From the NCBI GenBank assembly GCA_030653545.1, contig JAURZE010000015.1, positions 1 through 64,000 of the forward strand: a stretch of DNA of 64,000 nucleotides, given 5' to 3'. The DNA comes from Nitrospira sp. GTDB taxonomy: Bacteria > Nitrospirota > Nitrospiria > Nitrospirales > Nitrospiraceae. The notes beneath the pieces are model-generated. The model did not search any database, was not told where the DNA came from, and worked only from the letters and a program-made list of their open reading frames with translations. The position numbers and the translations under genes are program-made. Of the stretch, positions 41,839-50,351 are shown in pieces; positions within the stretch are counted from its first letter, which is position 1, and each line of letters starts with the position of its first letter.

Positions 41839-42351
41839 ATGCCGGTGCCCATCGTGTCATTTGTCGGCCGGTCGAACAGCGGCAAGACCACGCTGATTGA
41901 GCGCGTGATTCCCGAGTTGGTGCGGGCGGGCTATCGCGTGGCGACGGTGAAGCATGCCGGCCACGGGTTCGATCTCGATACCGAAGGGAAAGATAGCTGG
42001 CGCCATAAACGTGCGGGGGCCAGCAGTGTCATCGTGATGTCCCGCGGCAGTCTGGCGATGTTTGCCGATGTGCCGGAGGAAATGAAGGTTGAGGAAATTC
42101 GGGACCGGTTTCTCGATGGCTCCTACGATCTCATTATTGCGGAAGGCTGGAAGAGTGAGGGGTATCTGAAGATCGTCGTCATCCGTGAACAGGTCGGCGA
42201 AGTGCCGGTCTCTCCCGACGGGCTGTTGGCGGTGGTATCCGATAAGCCGATCGATCTTCCTGTGCCGGTGCTCGATTTGAACGATGTCACGGGTGTCGCG
42301 GCCCTCATCATCAAGCACTTTCCGCGCGTCACGCATGAATTGGAACCGTAA
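41839..42351 (+). CDS. mobB: Molybdopterin-guanine dinucleotide biosynthesis adaptor MobB
   Basis: A 170-residue P-loop GTPase-like protein with the MobB hallmarks: VSFVGRSNSGKTTLIERVIPEL, VATVKHAGHGFDLDTEGKDSWRHKRAGA and a Walker B-like segment YDLIIAEGWKSEGYLKIVVI. It assists MobA in attaching GMP to molybdopterin, giving the bis-MGD cofactor used by DMSO-reductase-family enzymes such as nitrite oxidoreductase and formate dehydrogenase. It follows moeA and overlaps the multihaem cytochrome gene by 17 bases. Confidence 0.92.
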   Translation: MPVPIVSFVGRSNSGKTTLIERVIPELVRAGYRVATVKHAGHGFDLDTEGKDSWRHKRAGASSVIVMSRGSLAMFADVPEEMKVEEIRDRFLDGSYDLIIAEGWKSEGYLKIVVIREQVGEVPVSPDGLLAVVSDKPIDLPVPVLDLNDVTGVAALIIKHFPRVTHELEP

Positions 42352-43045
42352 AGCGACGCTGGTTCTGGCCCTGATCGTCGGAGCATTCGTCTTCGGCGGG
42401 ATCGCAATTCCCCTGACCAATCATCCGAAGTTCTGTGCCAGTTGTCATACCATCACGCCCTCGTATGACAGCTGGGTGACGTCGTCCCATAAAGAGGTGA
42501 CCTGTGTGGCCTGCCATGTCCGTCCCGGCCTTGAAGGATGGATTCATGACAAAGCATGGAATGGGACGAAGGATTCGATGATTCATCTGTTCGGCACGCC
42601 GACCGATTCCCACAATCTTCAGGCGAAGGTGGAGTCGGATGTCTGTGTGGGTTGTCACCGGAACATTCTGAGGGTGTCTGAAATCGCCACGCGGGATCTG
42701 CCTCCGCCTGTCAAGGACGTGGGGCTGGTGATGAGTCACCGGGCGCATATGGAGGCCTTTGGTGTGAGGGGGCAGGGCGAGGGGTGCACCACATGCCATT
42801 CAGCCGTGGTGCATGAAAAGCCGATCAAGGGCTATCCGATCGTGATTCCTCGTGGCCATGTGTCGGCTGACAGCCAGCCCTGGTATCCCGATCATCCCGA
42901 AGGATCGTATCTCCGCACCAGGACGTTGTCCGACTGTTTTCGCTGCCATGACGGCAAGCAGGAGTATCAGGGGAAGCCGGTCAGCCGAAAGTGCGAGACG
43001 TGCCATATCCCTGAAAAAATCAGTGCGGCCTTATTGTTCAATTGA
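42335..43045 (+). CDS. Membrane-anchored hexahaem cytochrome c (NapC/NirT-like)
   Basis: The ATG at 42335 starts a hydrophobic anchor (ATLVLALIVGAFVFGGIAIPL, about 7-27); it overlaps mobB by 17 bases. The 236-residue protein has six CxxCH haem motifs: CASCH (34-38), CVACH (57-61), CVGCH (104-108), CTTCH (151-155), CFRCH (201-205), CETCH (220-224). The N-terminal half resembles NapC/NirT quinol dehydrogenases, but that family usually has four haems. It would pass electrons between membrane quinol and periplasmic partners. It lies next to an ABC exporter gene set. Confidence 0.87.
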   Translation: MNWNRKATLVLALIVGAFVFGGIAIPLTNHPKFCASCHTITPSYDSWVTSSHKEVTCVACHVRPGLEGWIHDKAWNGTKDSMIHLFGTPTDSHNLQAKVESDVCVGCHRNILRVSEIATRDLPPPVKDVGLVMSHRAHMEAFGVRGQGEGCTTCHSAVVHEKPIKGYPIVIPRGHVSADSQPWYPDHPEGSYLRTRTLSDCFRCHDGKQEYQGKPVSRKCETCHIPEKISAALLFN

Positions 43046-43062
43046 GATCTGAGACTTTTGCG

Positions 43063-43791
43063 ATGGCGTCACCCGTTCTTGAAGTCCGTAATCTGACCAA
43101 AACGTTCGGCGACTTTACGGCCGTCAACGGCATTTCGTTCGCCCTGCACCCTGGTGAGATCCTCGGAGTCTTAGGGCCGAACGGCGCGGGCAAGACGACG
43201 ACGATGCACATGCTGCTGGGTCTCATTACACCCACTTCCGGGACGATCTCGATGTTCGGGATGGATCTGGAGACTCATCGGGAGGCGATTCTGCAGCGGG
43301 TGAATTTTTCATCCACGTATATGTCGATGCCGCAATCGCTGACGGTCGAAGAAAATCTGTGGGTCGTGGCCCGGCTCTATGGCCTGCCCGATGTCCAGCG
43401 AAAGATCGATGACATTGTGAAGAAGTTGGAGATGGGGGAGTTTCGGCACAAGGTCACGCGCAAGCTTTCGTCGGGGCAGATGACCAGGCTCACGTTGGCG
43501 AAGGCCTTTTTGACTGAGCCGAAGATCCTCTTCCTGGACGAACCGACAGCCAGCCTGGATCCTGATATCGCGCATAAGATCCGGGCCTTGCTGAAGGATG
43601 AACAGCGCGCTTCCGGTTTGAGTGTTCTCTATACCTCGCATAACATGCGGGAGATGGAAGAAATGTCGGATCGCATTATCTTCCTCCAAAAAGGAAATCT
43701 TGTGGCAGAGGGTACGGCTGCTCAAATTGTCTCCCGTTTCGGACAGACAGATCTCGAAGATGTGTTTTTGAAGTTAGCCCGAGAATCGTAG
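43063..43791 (+). CDS. ABC-2 exporter ATP-binding subunit
   Basis: The ATG at 43063 (MASPVLEVRNLT) is chosen; the frame is open slightly upstream. The 242-residue ATPase has Walker A GPNGAGKT, the Q-loop, signature LSSGQ, Walker B ILFLDEPTASLDPD, and the H-loop SHNMREMEEM. It belongs to the ABC-2/drug or polysaccharide-export class, and pairs with the permease at 44236-45027. The gap to the hexahaem cytochrome is 17 bases, and a small metal-binding-tail membrane protein lies between ATPase and permease. Substrate unknown. Confidence 0.9.
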   Translation: MASPVLEVRNLTKTFGDFTAVNGISFALHPGEILGVLGPNGAGKTTTMHMLLGLITPTSGTISMFGMDLETHREAILQRVNFSSTYMSMPQSLTVEENLWVVARLYGLPDVQRKIDDIVKKLEMGEFRHKVTRKLSSGQMTRLTLAKAFLTEPKILFLDEPTASLDPDIAHKIRALLKDEQRASGLSVLYTSHNMREMEEMSDRIIFLQKGNLVAEGTAAQIVSRFGQTDLEDVFLKLARES

Positions 43792-43830
43792 CGGCCCCGC
43801 AAGGCGGGGAAGGAATGGAGCGCTCCTATC

Positions 43831-44229
43831 ATGGTAGAGACAGCCATCTCGTTTGTACTAGGGCTGGTGCTGGGCGGATTTGGAATCAGTGCCTGTTGGG
43901 GACTCTTTTGGTCGATCCTGGCCATCGTGGGTGTGCTGCGCGGCACCAGTAAGTGGCAAGTGGTGCGGGCCAGCCTGACGGCGGGATTGGTCCCTCTCCT
44001 GATGGTGACAGCGGTGGCGTGGATGATGGATAGCGCGCGCGTGGGTACCTGGCCCTTTCTGCTGGGAGTGGCGGGAATTCCGGTGACGCTGCTCGGATTG
44101 GGTCTGAGAAAATTACCGGACGGCACGCGTGTCGGCGAGCGGCTCGTGGGTGGAGCCCAGACGATGATGGATACCATGCTGGGACGGCATCATGAGTGCG
44201 GAGGATGCGGTGAGGAACATCACCACTAA
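43831..44229 (+). CDS. Membrane protein with His/Cys-rich tail
   Basis: A 132-residue protein with about three membrane segments (AISFVLGLVLGGFGISACWGLF, LVPLLMVTAVAWMM and FLLGVAGIPVTLLGLGL) and a soluble C-terminal tail ending HHECGGCGEEHHH, a likely metal-binding sequence. No family is recognised. The gene lies between the ATP-binding and permease genes of an ABC exporter and just after a hexahaem cytochrome. It could bind a metal cofactor for the exporter or sense it. The gene order suggests operon membership (39 bases after the ATPase, 6 before the permease). Confidence 0.65.
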   Translation: MVETAISFVLGLVLGGFGISACWGLFWSILAIVGVLRGTSKWQVVRASLTAGLVPLLMVTAVAWMMDSARVGTWPFLLGVAGIPVTLLGLGLRKLPDGTRVGERLVGGAQTMMDTMLGRHHECGGCGEEHHH

Positions 44230-44235
44230 GGCCCA

Positions 44236-45027
44236 ATGAAGCTCCACCGAATTACTGCCATCGTGTTCCGTCACCTCTACCTCTATCGCCGGAGCTTGCC
44301 CCGGATAATGGAGATTTTCTACTGGCCGTTTCTCGATCTCGTCATCTGGGGATTTATTACCCTCTATCTCGCGCGGTATCAGACGCAGGTTCCCGGTTTC
44401 GTGACCTTTTTCCTCGGAGCGCTGATCCTCTGGGACGTGCTGTTCCGGTCGCAACAGGGGATCACGATTTCGTTCCTCGAAGAACTCTGGTCCCGCAACC
44501 TGATGAATCTGTTCGCGAGTCCGCTGAAGCCGAGTGAGTTTCTTGCTGCGACAATGATCATGAGCATCTTCAAGGTCGCCTGTGTGTCGTTGGTGATGGG
44601 GTTCTGCGCCTGGCTGTTTTACGATTACAGTATTTTGATTATCGGACTCTGGCTGCTCCCTTTCGTGCTGAATTTGGTGGTCACCGGATGGGTCATCGGC
44701 GTCTTTACCACCTCACTGATCATGCGGTTCGGGCAGGAGGCCGAGGTGTTGGCCTGGAGCATGGTGTTCCTCTTTCAGCCGATCTCCTGTGTGTTCTATC
44801 CGATGGATGTTCTACCGGCCTGGCTGAAGCCGGTCGCCTGGGCTAATCCGGCCGCGCATGTCTTTGAAGGAATGCGCGGCGTCCTCAGCCAGACCGGTCA
44901 GCCGGTTGAGCATCTTTGCTGGGCGATCGGGCTGAACCTCCTGTTTTTGACGGCCATGATCGCCTGGTTTCACCGGACGTTTGCCTATTGCCGGAACCAG
45001 GGTCTGCTGGTTCGGGTCGGGGAGTGA
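44236..45027 (+). CDS. ABC-2 exporter permease subunit
   Basis: A 263-residue membrane protein with about six hydrophobic segments and the ABC-2 permease pattern (early FYWPFLDLVIWGFITLYL, then LFASPLKPSEFLAATMIM, ending in AWSMVFLFQPISCVFYPMDVLPAWLKP). It forms the pore with the ATPase encoded at 43063. It starts 6 bases after the His/Cys-tail protein. The next gene, an RRM protein, has its own promoter, so this operon probably ends here. Substrate unknown; export of a haem, lipid or polysaccharide component is possible but not shown. Confidence 0.87.
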   Translation: MKLHRITAIVFRHLYLYRRSLPRIMEIFYWPFLDLVIWGFITLYLARYQTQVPGFVTFFLGALILWDVLFRSQQGITISFLEELWSRNLMNLFASPLKPSEFLAATMIMSIFKVACVSLVMGFCAWLFYDYSILIIGLWLLPFVLNLVVTGWVIGVFTTSLIMRFGQEAEVLAWSMVFLFQPISCVFYPMDVLPAWLKPVAWANPAAHVFEGMRGVLSQTGQPVEHLCWAIGLNLLFLTAMIAWFHRTFAYCRNQGLLVRVGE

Positions 45028-45034
45028 CATTGAA

Positions 45035-45063
45035 TTCACCGGACCCCTATGGTAGGCTACAAT
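45035..45063 (+). promoter_or_regulatory. Possible promoter for the RRM protein gene
   Basis: TTCACC (45035-45040) and TACAAT (45058-45063) are separated by 17 bases. Transcription would begin near 45070, giving a leader of about 178 bases. The -35 match is weak, so the call is tentative. The long GC-mixed leader has no open frame and could fold. Confidence 0.4.
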
Positions 45064-45247
45064 TACCTCATCGCCAGGGCCTCGCGATGAATCGTTAAAA
45101 TAAAGCAGGCCCGCAACGATGTTGCCTTGCCCGGGAATTTCGTCGGAAGTCAGACCTGAGTCGCCGCATTGATCGCGTCTTCGGCCCGCTCCTTCCTCCG
45201 TCACTCGAGTCCAAGACAATATCATCATTTTCAAAGGAGGAACCCAC

Positions 45248-45604
45248 ATGGGTTCGAAGATCTACGTCGGTGGGTTGCCTTATGCGGCGACCGAACAACA
45301 ACTCAGTGAACTGTTTGCCGCGCATGGGGCTGTCGAGTCCGCGCGCGTGATCACGGACAAGTTCACCGGCCAGTCACGGGGCTTCGGCTTCGTGGAGATG
45401 GCCTCTGATTCAGAAGCTCAAGCGGCTATTACGGCTTTGAACGGCGCCGATTTCGGCGGCCGGACCTTGACCGTCAATGAAGCGCGCCCACAGGAGCCCC
45501 GCACGGGCGGCGGCGGTGGTGGCGGACGCGGTGGATTTGGCGGGGGCGGGGGTGGCCGTGGTGGTAACGGCGGTGGTGGCGGCGGTAAGCGCGACCGCTG
45601 GTAA
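45248..45604 (+). CDS. RRM RNA-binding protein with glycine-rich tail
   Basis: A 118-residue protein with one RRM: RNP2 KIYVGGLPY at the start, RNP1 KFTGQSRGFGFVEM at about 38-51, then AAITALNGADFGGRTLTVNEA. A tail of about 40 residues of Gly, Arg and Ser repeats follows. This layout is typical of cold-induced bacterial Rbp proteins in cyanobacteria and Nitrospira-like bacteria; they bind RNA and may act as chaperones. The ribosome site AAAGGAGG is strong. The tail is encoded by GGC/GGT repeats that should not be read as a separate repeat element. Confidence 0.9.
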   Translation: MGSKIYVGGLPYAATEQQLSELFAAHGAVESARVITDKFTGQSRGFGFVEMASDSEAQAAITALNGADFGGRTLTVNEARPQEPRTGGGGGGGRGGFGGGGGGRGGNGGGGGGKRDRW

Positions 45605-45627
45605 TACATTCTGTGCCATGAGTCGTG

Positions 45628-45659
45628 AAGGGGCTGTCACCGCAAGGTGGCAGCCCCTT
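45628..45659 (+). terminator. Terminator-like hairpin after the RRM gene
   Basis: AAGGGGCTGTCACC (45628-45641) pairs with GGTGGCAGCCCCTT (45646-45659) around the loop GCAA, one mismatch. The stem is strong, but only a few T residues follow (CGGCGTTTCTG), so termination is plausible rather than certain. It sits 23 bases after the stop codon. Confidence 0.6.
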
Positions 45660-45755
45660 CGGCGTTTCTGCGACCGGCGGCCTTGTCATTCTAAAGACGA
45701 GGGTGATAAGACAGCTTGGTCGGGGCGCCGGTCCGTTGTTCCAAGGAGGAAGATT

Positions 45756-46430
45756 GTGGGGAGTCAGGGAGAGGTACGTTCGTCGACGGTGGCGCTCTCG
45801 GAGCTGCAGTCGTTTTCATTCCGCCAGAGTCCGGTGCTGGTCGTGGAAAACTTTTGGTCGGCCGATGAGCGGCAGTATTTCCGCGACGCGATGAATCAGG
45901 CGGCCTGGAAGAGTTTGTCGGATCTTCCCAAGGTGCGGGAAGATTTCCCGGATTCAGGCAATTGGGCGAAAGCGGAGATCGGCCCGGCGCAGGGGAATCG
46001 ATTCTTGTCCCGATTGCAGCTGCCTTGTATTCAGGAACACATGGAATCGTTTCCGAACATCATCGGCCGCCACATGGGGTTCAGTTACTACTCGTATTCG
46101 GCCGGGGATTGCTTGCTGACGCACGACGATACCGATCAGGGGCAGCCGGTCGGAGGCCGACGGGCCCCGTCACGGCGAATTGCGCTGGTGAGTTATTTCC
46201 ACGAGGAGTGGCAGTCGGATTGGGGAGGGGAACTGATCGTCTATGCCACTCGTTCGACCCACACGGCAGAGAAGCCGGCATTGTCCGTCACGCATTGTAT
46301 CGAGCCTCGTCCGGGGTCCCTGGTCATGTTCACCGTGCCGCGGTTTCACCGTGTGTGTCGGGTCGATCAAACGGCCGGTCAACACCGACGCCTCTCCATC
46401 GCAGGCTGGTTCATGACGGAGCATGCCTAG
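45756..46430 (+). CDS. 2-oxoglutarate/Fe(II)-dependent oxygenase
   Basis: The GTG at 45756 is chosen because AAGGAGGA lies just upstream; the frame is open much further. The product of about 224 residues has the 2OG-Fe(II) oxygenase pattern: HxD in CLLTHDDTD (about 120), distal His in FTVPRFHRV, and RRLSIAGWF with the basic residue that binds 2-oxoglutarate. The N-terminal half resembles prolyl-4-hydroxylase-type (PF13640) enzymes. It would hydroxylate a protein or small molecule. It is the next gene after the RRM protein; a functional link is only a guess. Confidence 0.75.
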   Translation: MGSQGEVRSSTVALSELQSFSFRQSPVLVVENFWSADERQYFRDAMNQAAWKSLSDLPKVREDFPDSGNWAKAEIGPAQGNRFLSRLQLPCIQEHMESFPNIIGRHMGFSYYSYSAGDCLLTHDDTDQGQPVGGRRAPSRRIALVSYFHEEWQSDWGGELIVYATRSTHTAEKPALSVTHCIEPRPGSLVMFTVPRFHRVCRVDQTAGQHRRLSIAGWFMTEHA

Positions 46431-46495
46431 CCATCCCGCCTGGTTCAAGGACGCACAACGTTCATAGTGTATGTGGATGAGGTCTGAGGGAGGGG

Positions 46496-47002
46496 TTACC
46501 CGAACCAGTCGACATCGTTCGCCGCTTTCCCCAGATGCAGATTGAGCGCCGGAGGGGGACTCTGGAGGACATCGCGGATCAGCTGAATCAAAGCAGCTTT
46601 TTCAAACGGCTTTTGCAGGAATGGCAGTGCGCCTCGCTTGATGCCGTGGCTGGTGAGTTCCTTGTCAGGATTCCCCGACATAAGGATGATTCGGAGCCCT
46701 TGGCGCATGGTGGCGGCGCGCATGGCCAGTTCATGCCCATGGACATGGGGAAACGCATTCGAACCGGAAGCGAGCTGGAATCCCGGAGGAGGCAGTACCA
46801 GGTCGGTCAGTAAGACATCAATCGGCCCCTCGTGCTTTGAACAGATTTTCAGCGCCTCCGAACTGCCATCCGCTTCCAGGATTGTGTAGCCTTCAGCCTG
46901 GAGGAGTGCGCGGCATAACTTGATGATGGACGGCTCGTCATCCACGACGAGAATTGTTGCGGGTGAGTGAGACGCTGGGCTATTGGCGGCAGTCTGATCC
47001 AT
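46496..47002 (-). CDS. Receiver-domain response regulator
   Basis: A 168-residue protein consisting of one receiver domain after a short N-terminal tail. It has ILVVDDEPSIIKL at the acidic pocket, the phosphorylated Asp in VLLTDLVLPPP, and LPFLQKPFEKAALIQLI with the conserved Lys. There is no output domain, so it likely works by protein interaction. The insertion PPPGFQLASGSNAFPHVHG after the phosphorylation site is longer than usual. No kinase gene is near. It stands alone between two reverse-strand units. Confidence 0.88.
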   Translation of the reverse strand: MDQTAANSPASHSPATILVVDDEPSIIKLCRALLQAEGYTILEADGSSEALKICSKHEGPIDVLLTDLVLPPPGFQLASGSNAFPHVHGHELAMRAATMRQGLRIILMSGNPDKELTSHGIKRGALPFLQKPFEKAALIQLIRDVLQSPPPALNLHLGKAANDVDWFG

Positions 47003-47147
47003 ATGGGGCTACTACTTAATCGGTTAGACTCAGCCTATTCTTGAGTCGTCATCAGCGCCAGAAAATATGTATTTTGTGCTAGTCGCGGAGGGGGGGCAGG
47101 ACGGCAGGTCGATCATCGAGACCGGGACTCGGTTTTGACGGCCTGGA

Positions 47148-48629
47148 TTATGACGGAGAAATCGGTGGGGCCGGCTGCTTCCATCCTCCCCCCAACGCTT
47201 TGAACAGGCTGACCATATCCGTCAATCGTGCCCGTTCAGTCAGGACTACTTGGGTTTCGGCCGAGAGCACAACCCGTTGGGCATCAAGCACATCCAGGTA
47301 ATTCACCAGGCCTTTGCGATACCTGACTGTGGCCAGGGTCACAGCCGTCCTGGCAGCCGCGAGCTGTTCCTGCTGGCGAGCCAACTGCTCGCCTCTGCTA
47401 TTCAGGGACACCAGCAGATCGGCCACTTCCCGAAAGGCCTGGAGGATGGTCTGCTGATAGCTTTCCAACATTTGCTGGTAGCGCGATTCCGCCTGATCGA
47501 GCCGTGCCACATTCGTTCCGCCGAGGAAAATCGGCAGGGTGATCGATGGACCGATACTGTAGTTCCAGCTGTTTCCTGAAAACCAGTTGGCGAATTCGGC
47601 GCTTTGGAGGCCGCCCTGTCCGGTGATGGACAGGGTCGGGAAGAAGTAGGCGCGGGCCTGGCCGATCCGGGCATTCGCGGCCATCAGCGTGGATTCTGAT
47701 TGGAGAATATCCGGTCGCCGTTCGAGTAACTGAGAGGGCAAACCGACGGGAATTTCCGGTTGCGTCACGGCGGCGCTCAGAGCCTTGCGAGGAAGGTCAA
47801 TCGAGCCGGGCGATGAACCCGTGAGGACCTCAAGGCGATGCAGTTCCACCGTCCGGCTTCGCGTCAAGTCGGGGAGCAATCCGGCAGCTTCGGCCAATAA
47901 AACGTCGGTTCTCGCCACATCCAGGTCGGAGGCGAGGCCGACCGATGCCCGCTTCTTGATAATGTCCAAGGATTCCTGTCGTACTGCAACGGTTCTGGCA
48001 GCAATCTCAATCTGTTCGTCGAGCTCACGAATGCGGAAGTAAGACTGTCCAAGATCGCTGATCAAAGACAGGGCGACCGCCCTGGCATCCTGTTCATTCG
48101 CGCCGACCTCGGCGACGGCAGCCTCTTCCCCGCGGCGGATGCGGCCCCAGAAATCCAGTTCCCAGCGCAGATCCATGGATCCGTTCCAGAGGTTGAATGT
48201 ACTGCCGGGGGTGGCGAAGACTTGCGGCCCCGGCTGTCCGCCTCGGGCAAGCCCCAGGCCCGCGAAGGTGTTTTTCGAGACGGCCAGACTGCTGTAACTG
48301 CCCTGTAGGTTGACCTGGGGATAGAGTCCCGCCGAGGCAGACATGACGGCCGCGCGGCTTTCGAGCACGCGGGCCACCGCGCGTTTCACATCGTGATTCT
48401 GCTGCAGGGCGCGCTCGATGAGACCGGTGAGTTCGTCGTTTCCGAATGCGCACCACCATTCGGCATCGGGCTGCTGATCGGCGGGAAATTGCGCCGGATC
48501 TGCCTCTGCGATGTTCGACCAGTTGCTCGGAACGTCGACGGCCGGGCGTTCATAGTTCTTTCCCTGTACGCAGGCAGTCAGACTCAGAGCCGCGAGTACG
48601 ATTGTAAGGGTCGACGTGCGCCGCGTCAT
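47148..48629 (-). CDS. NodT-type outer-membrane efflux lipoprotein
   Basis: A 493-residue protein with a lipoprotein signal (LTACVQG) and the two long repeats of the outer membrane efflux family (TolC fold), of the NodT subclass. Repeat starts include NLQGSYSSLAVSKN and TLSITGQGGLQSAEF; the pairs LEVLTGSSPG and RRPDILQSESTLMAANARIGQARAYFFP are typical. It is the outer-membrane channel of a tripartite exporter. It overlaps the HlyD-type adaptor by 4 bases and is the last gene of the export operon. Confidence 0.9.
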   Translation of the reverse strand: MTRRTSTLTIVLAALSLTACVQGKNYERPAVDVPSNWSNIAEADPAQFPADQQPDAEWWCAFGNDELTGLIERALQQNHDVKRAVARVLESRAAVMSASAGLYPQVNLQGSYSSLAVSKNTFAGLGLARGGQPGPQVFATPGSTFNLWNGSMDLRWELDFWGRIRRGEEAAVAEVGANEQDARAVALSLISDLGQSYFRIRELDEQIEIAARTVAVRQESLDIIKKRASVGLASDLDVARTDVLLAEAAGLLPDLTRSRTVELHRLEVLTGSSPGSIDLPRKALSAAVTQPEIPVGLPSQLLERRPDILQSESTLMAANARIGQARAYFFPTLSITGQGGLQSAEFANWFSGNSWNYSIGPSITLPIFLGGTNVARLDQAESRYQQMLESYQQTILQAFREVADLLVSLNSRGEQLARQQEQLAAARTAVTLATVRYRKGLVNYLDVLDAQRVVLSAETQVVLTERARLTDMVSLFKALGGGWKQPAPPISPS

Positions 48630-49618
48630 GGCGCCGGCTCCTGCTGGCGAGCTGCGGCAGGGTGGGATGCTGATGCTGCCGGGCCGGCAGGTTGGCGTTG
48701 GATGAACACATCAACTTGTTGGCCGGCATAGACGGGAAACGGCGGACGATCAAATCGGTAGATGATCTGAAGGACTCTGGTGTCGACTCGTTCGGTATTC
48801 TCTCCCGTCAGCGATTTCTTCGGGACGACATAGGGCTCGATGCGGACGAAGGTGAGCGGAATCTTTGTGCCGGCCATCGATTTGAGAGAGGCTACTCCCG
48901 ATGCCTGTGGAACGACCAGCGGGGCGTTCACCTCGTCGACGTCGGCTCTAATTTGCAACCGCTGGGTGTCGCCGAGGAGCATGAGCGGCTCGCTCGATCC
49001 CGGAGTCGCGTATTCTCCCGCTCGAACATTGACCTGCAAAATGGCTCCATCGCGGGGAGCTCGAACAGTCAGCCGGTCGAGGAGCATCGTGACTTCCTCG
49101 CGCTGGGCGATGGCTTGCTTCAGATTGGCTTCGAGGCGCTGCTGCGTGCGCTTCGCAACCTCGAGGGCATACCACGTGCGCTTGAGATCGTCTTCACTCA
49201 CGGCACGTTCATCGTGCACGGATTTGAGTCGGCGCAACTGGGTGTCGAGATCGCCGATGCGGTATTTCTGCTCGTCGATCTGGGCTTGCAGCGGCGGAAT
49301 TGCCGCGTCGCGGATCAGCAATTGGGCGCGCAATTCCCGGTCGTCGAGTTGGAAAAGCGGGGCCTGCTCTTTCACCTGATCGCCGACGGCTACGAACATC
49401 TTGGTAATCAGGCCGGCGACCGGTGGGGCGATGCGGACGTTTTCGTTCACGGACTCGATGATTCCGGATGCCGCCACGGTCTGTTCATAGGGTGAACGGG
49501 GCGGCTCAGAAATCGGTGTGGGCATCGGTTCGGTTTTATTGGCGCCCATCAGGACCCAGGCTGCGAAGGCAATCCCGGCCAGGGCGGCCCATACACTGAC
49601 GCGTTTGAGGATAATCAT
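48626..49618 (-). CDS. HlyD/DevB-type membrane fusion protein
   Basis: A 330-residue periplasmic adaptor with one N-terminal membrane helix (VWAALAGIAFAAWVLM), a barrel-sandwich part (VAASGIIESVNENVRIAPPVAGLITKMFVAVGDQVK), a helical hairpin (IPPLQAQIDEQKYRIGDLDTQLRRL) and the second half of the lipoyl motif (VRAPRDGAILQVNVRAGE). It bridges the inner-membrane ABC pump to the NodT channel. Its stop overlaps the NodT start and its start overlaps the ATPase stop, showing coupled translation. Confidence 0.9.
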   Translation of the reverse strand: MIILKRVSVWAALAGIAFAAWVLMGANKTEPMPTPISEPPRSPYEQTVAASGIIESVNENVRIAPPVAGLITKMFVAVGDQVKEQAPLFQLDDRELRAQLLIRDAAIPPLQAQIDEQKYRIGDLDTQLRRLKSVHDERAVSEDDLKRTWYALEVAKRTQQRLEANLKQAIAQREEVTMLLDRLTVRAPRDGAILQVNVRAGEYATPGSSEPLMLLGDTQRLQIRADVDEVNAPLVVPQASGVASLKSMAGTKIPLTFVRIEPYVVPKKSLTGENTERVDTRVLQIIYRFDRPPFPVYAGQQVDVFIQRQPAGPAASASHPAAARQQEPAP

Positions 49619-50349
49619 GCCGTGCCCTCTCTCGTAATCGTTTCGATGCCGACAATCCGTCCATCCGTGAGGTTGGCCATACGGTCGCCGAAGTGAAAGA
49701 TGCGGCTGTCGTGAGTGACGATGACGACACAGCGGTCCGGTGCGCGTCCCACTTCGCGTAACAGCTCCATGATCTTCTGTCCGTTTTGGCCATCCAGTGC
49801 CGCAGTCGGCTCATCGCAGATGAGCAGGCGCGGTTCATTGACCAGCGCCCTGGCGATGGCGACTCGTTGTTGCTGCCCACCGGATAAGTTCTTGGGCAGG
49901 AATTCAGCCCGGTCACCGAGGCCGACTCGCTCGAGCATGGCCCGCGCCCGCCGTAAGGCTTCGGAGCGACCGATCTTCTGGATCAGGAGCGGCACGGCGA
50001 CGTTCTCGGCTGCCGTCAATGCAGGCAGCAGATTGAATTGCTGATAGATGAAGCCCATCGTCTGGCCGCGGAATGTCGTGCGCTTCCCTGCCGGCAGATC
50101 GCTCAGCGGCACCCCCAGCACATCGATGTCGCCTTCATCAATGTCGAGAATGCCGGCAATGGCTGACAACAGGGTGGTTTTCCCGCCCCCGGATTCGCCG
50201 ACGAGCAACAGCATCTCGCCCAGATAAATGTCGAGATCGATTCCTCTGAGGACGGTCACTTTCGTGTCGCCGGTGCCGAAGGATTTCACGATCCCGCGAA
50301 GCCTGACGGCTGCCGGTTGTGTCTGTCGTTCCACTGGATGGTCCATCAT
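49615..50349 (-). CDS. MacB/DevA-type ABC transporter ATP-binding protein
   Basis: The start at 50349 (MMDHPVERQ) is used; the frame is open further without homology. GTG 50355 is an alternative. The 244-residue ATPase has Walker A GESGGGKT, signature LSGGQQQR, Walker B LLICDEPTAALD, and a TVLRGIDLDIYLGEMLLLVG segment. It belongs to the MacB/LolD/DevA class that works by mechanotransmission. It pairs with the permease gene ending at 50352 and with the adaptor at 48626. Substrate unknown. Confidence 0.9.
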   Translation of the reverse strand: MMDHPVERQTQPAAVRLRGIVKSFGTGDTKVTVLRGIDLDIYLGEMLLLVGESGGGKTTLLSAIAGILDIDEGDIDVLGVPLSDLPAGKRTTFRGQTMGFIYQQFNLLPALTAAENVAVPLLIQKIGRSEALRRARAMLERVGLGDRAEFLPKNLSGGQQQRVAIARALVNEPRLLICDEPTAALDGQNGQKIMELLREVGRAPDRCVVIVTHDSRIFHFGDRMANLTDGRIVGIETITREGTA

Positions 50350-50351
50350 GC

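Noticed and set aside
45490-45600. GGC/GGT short tandem repeats in the RRM gene
   Set aside because: They encode the glycine-rich tail of the RRM protein and are not a separate element or CRISPR.
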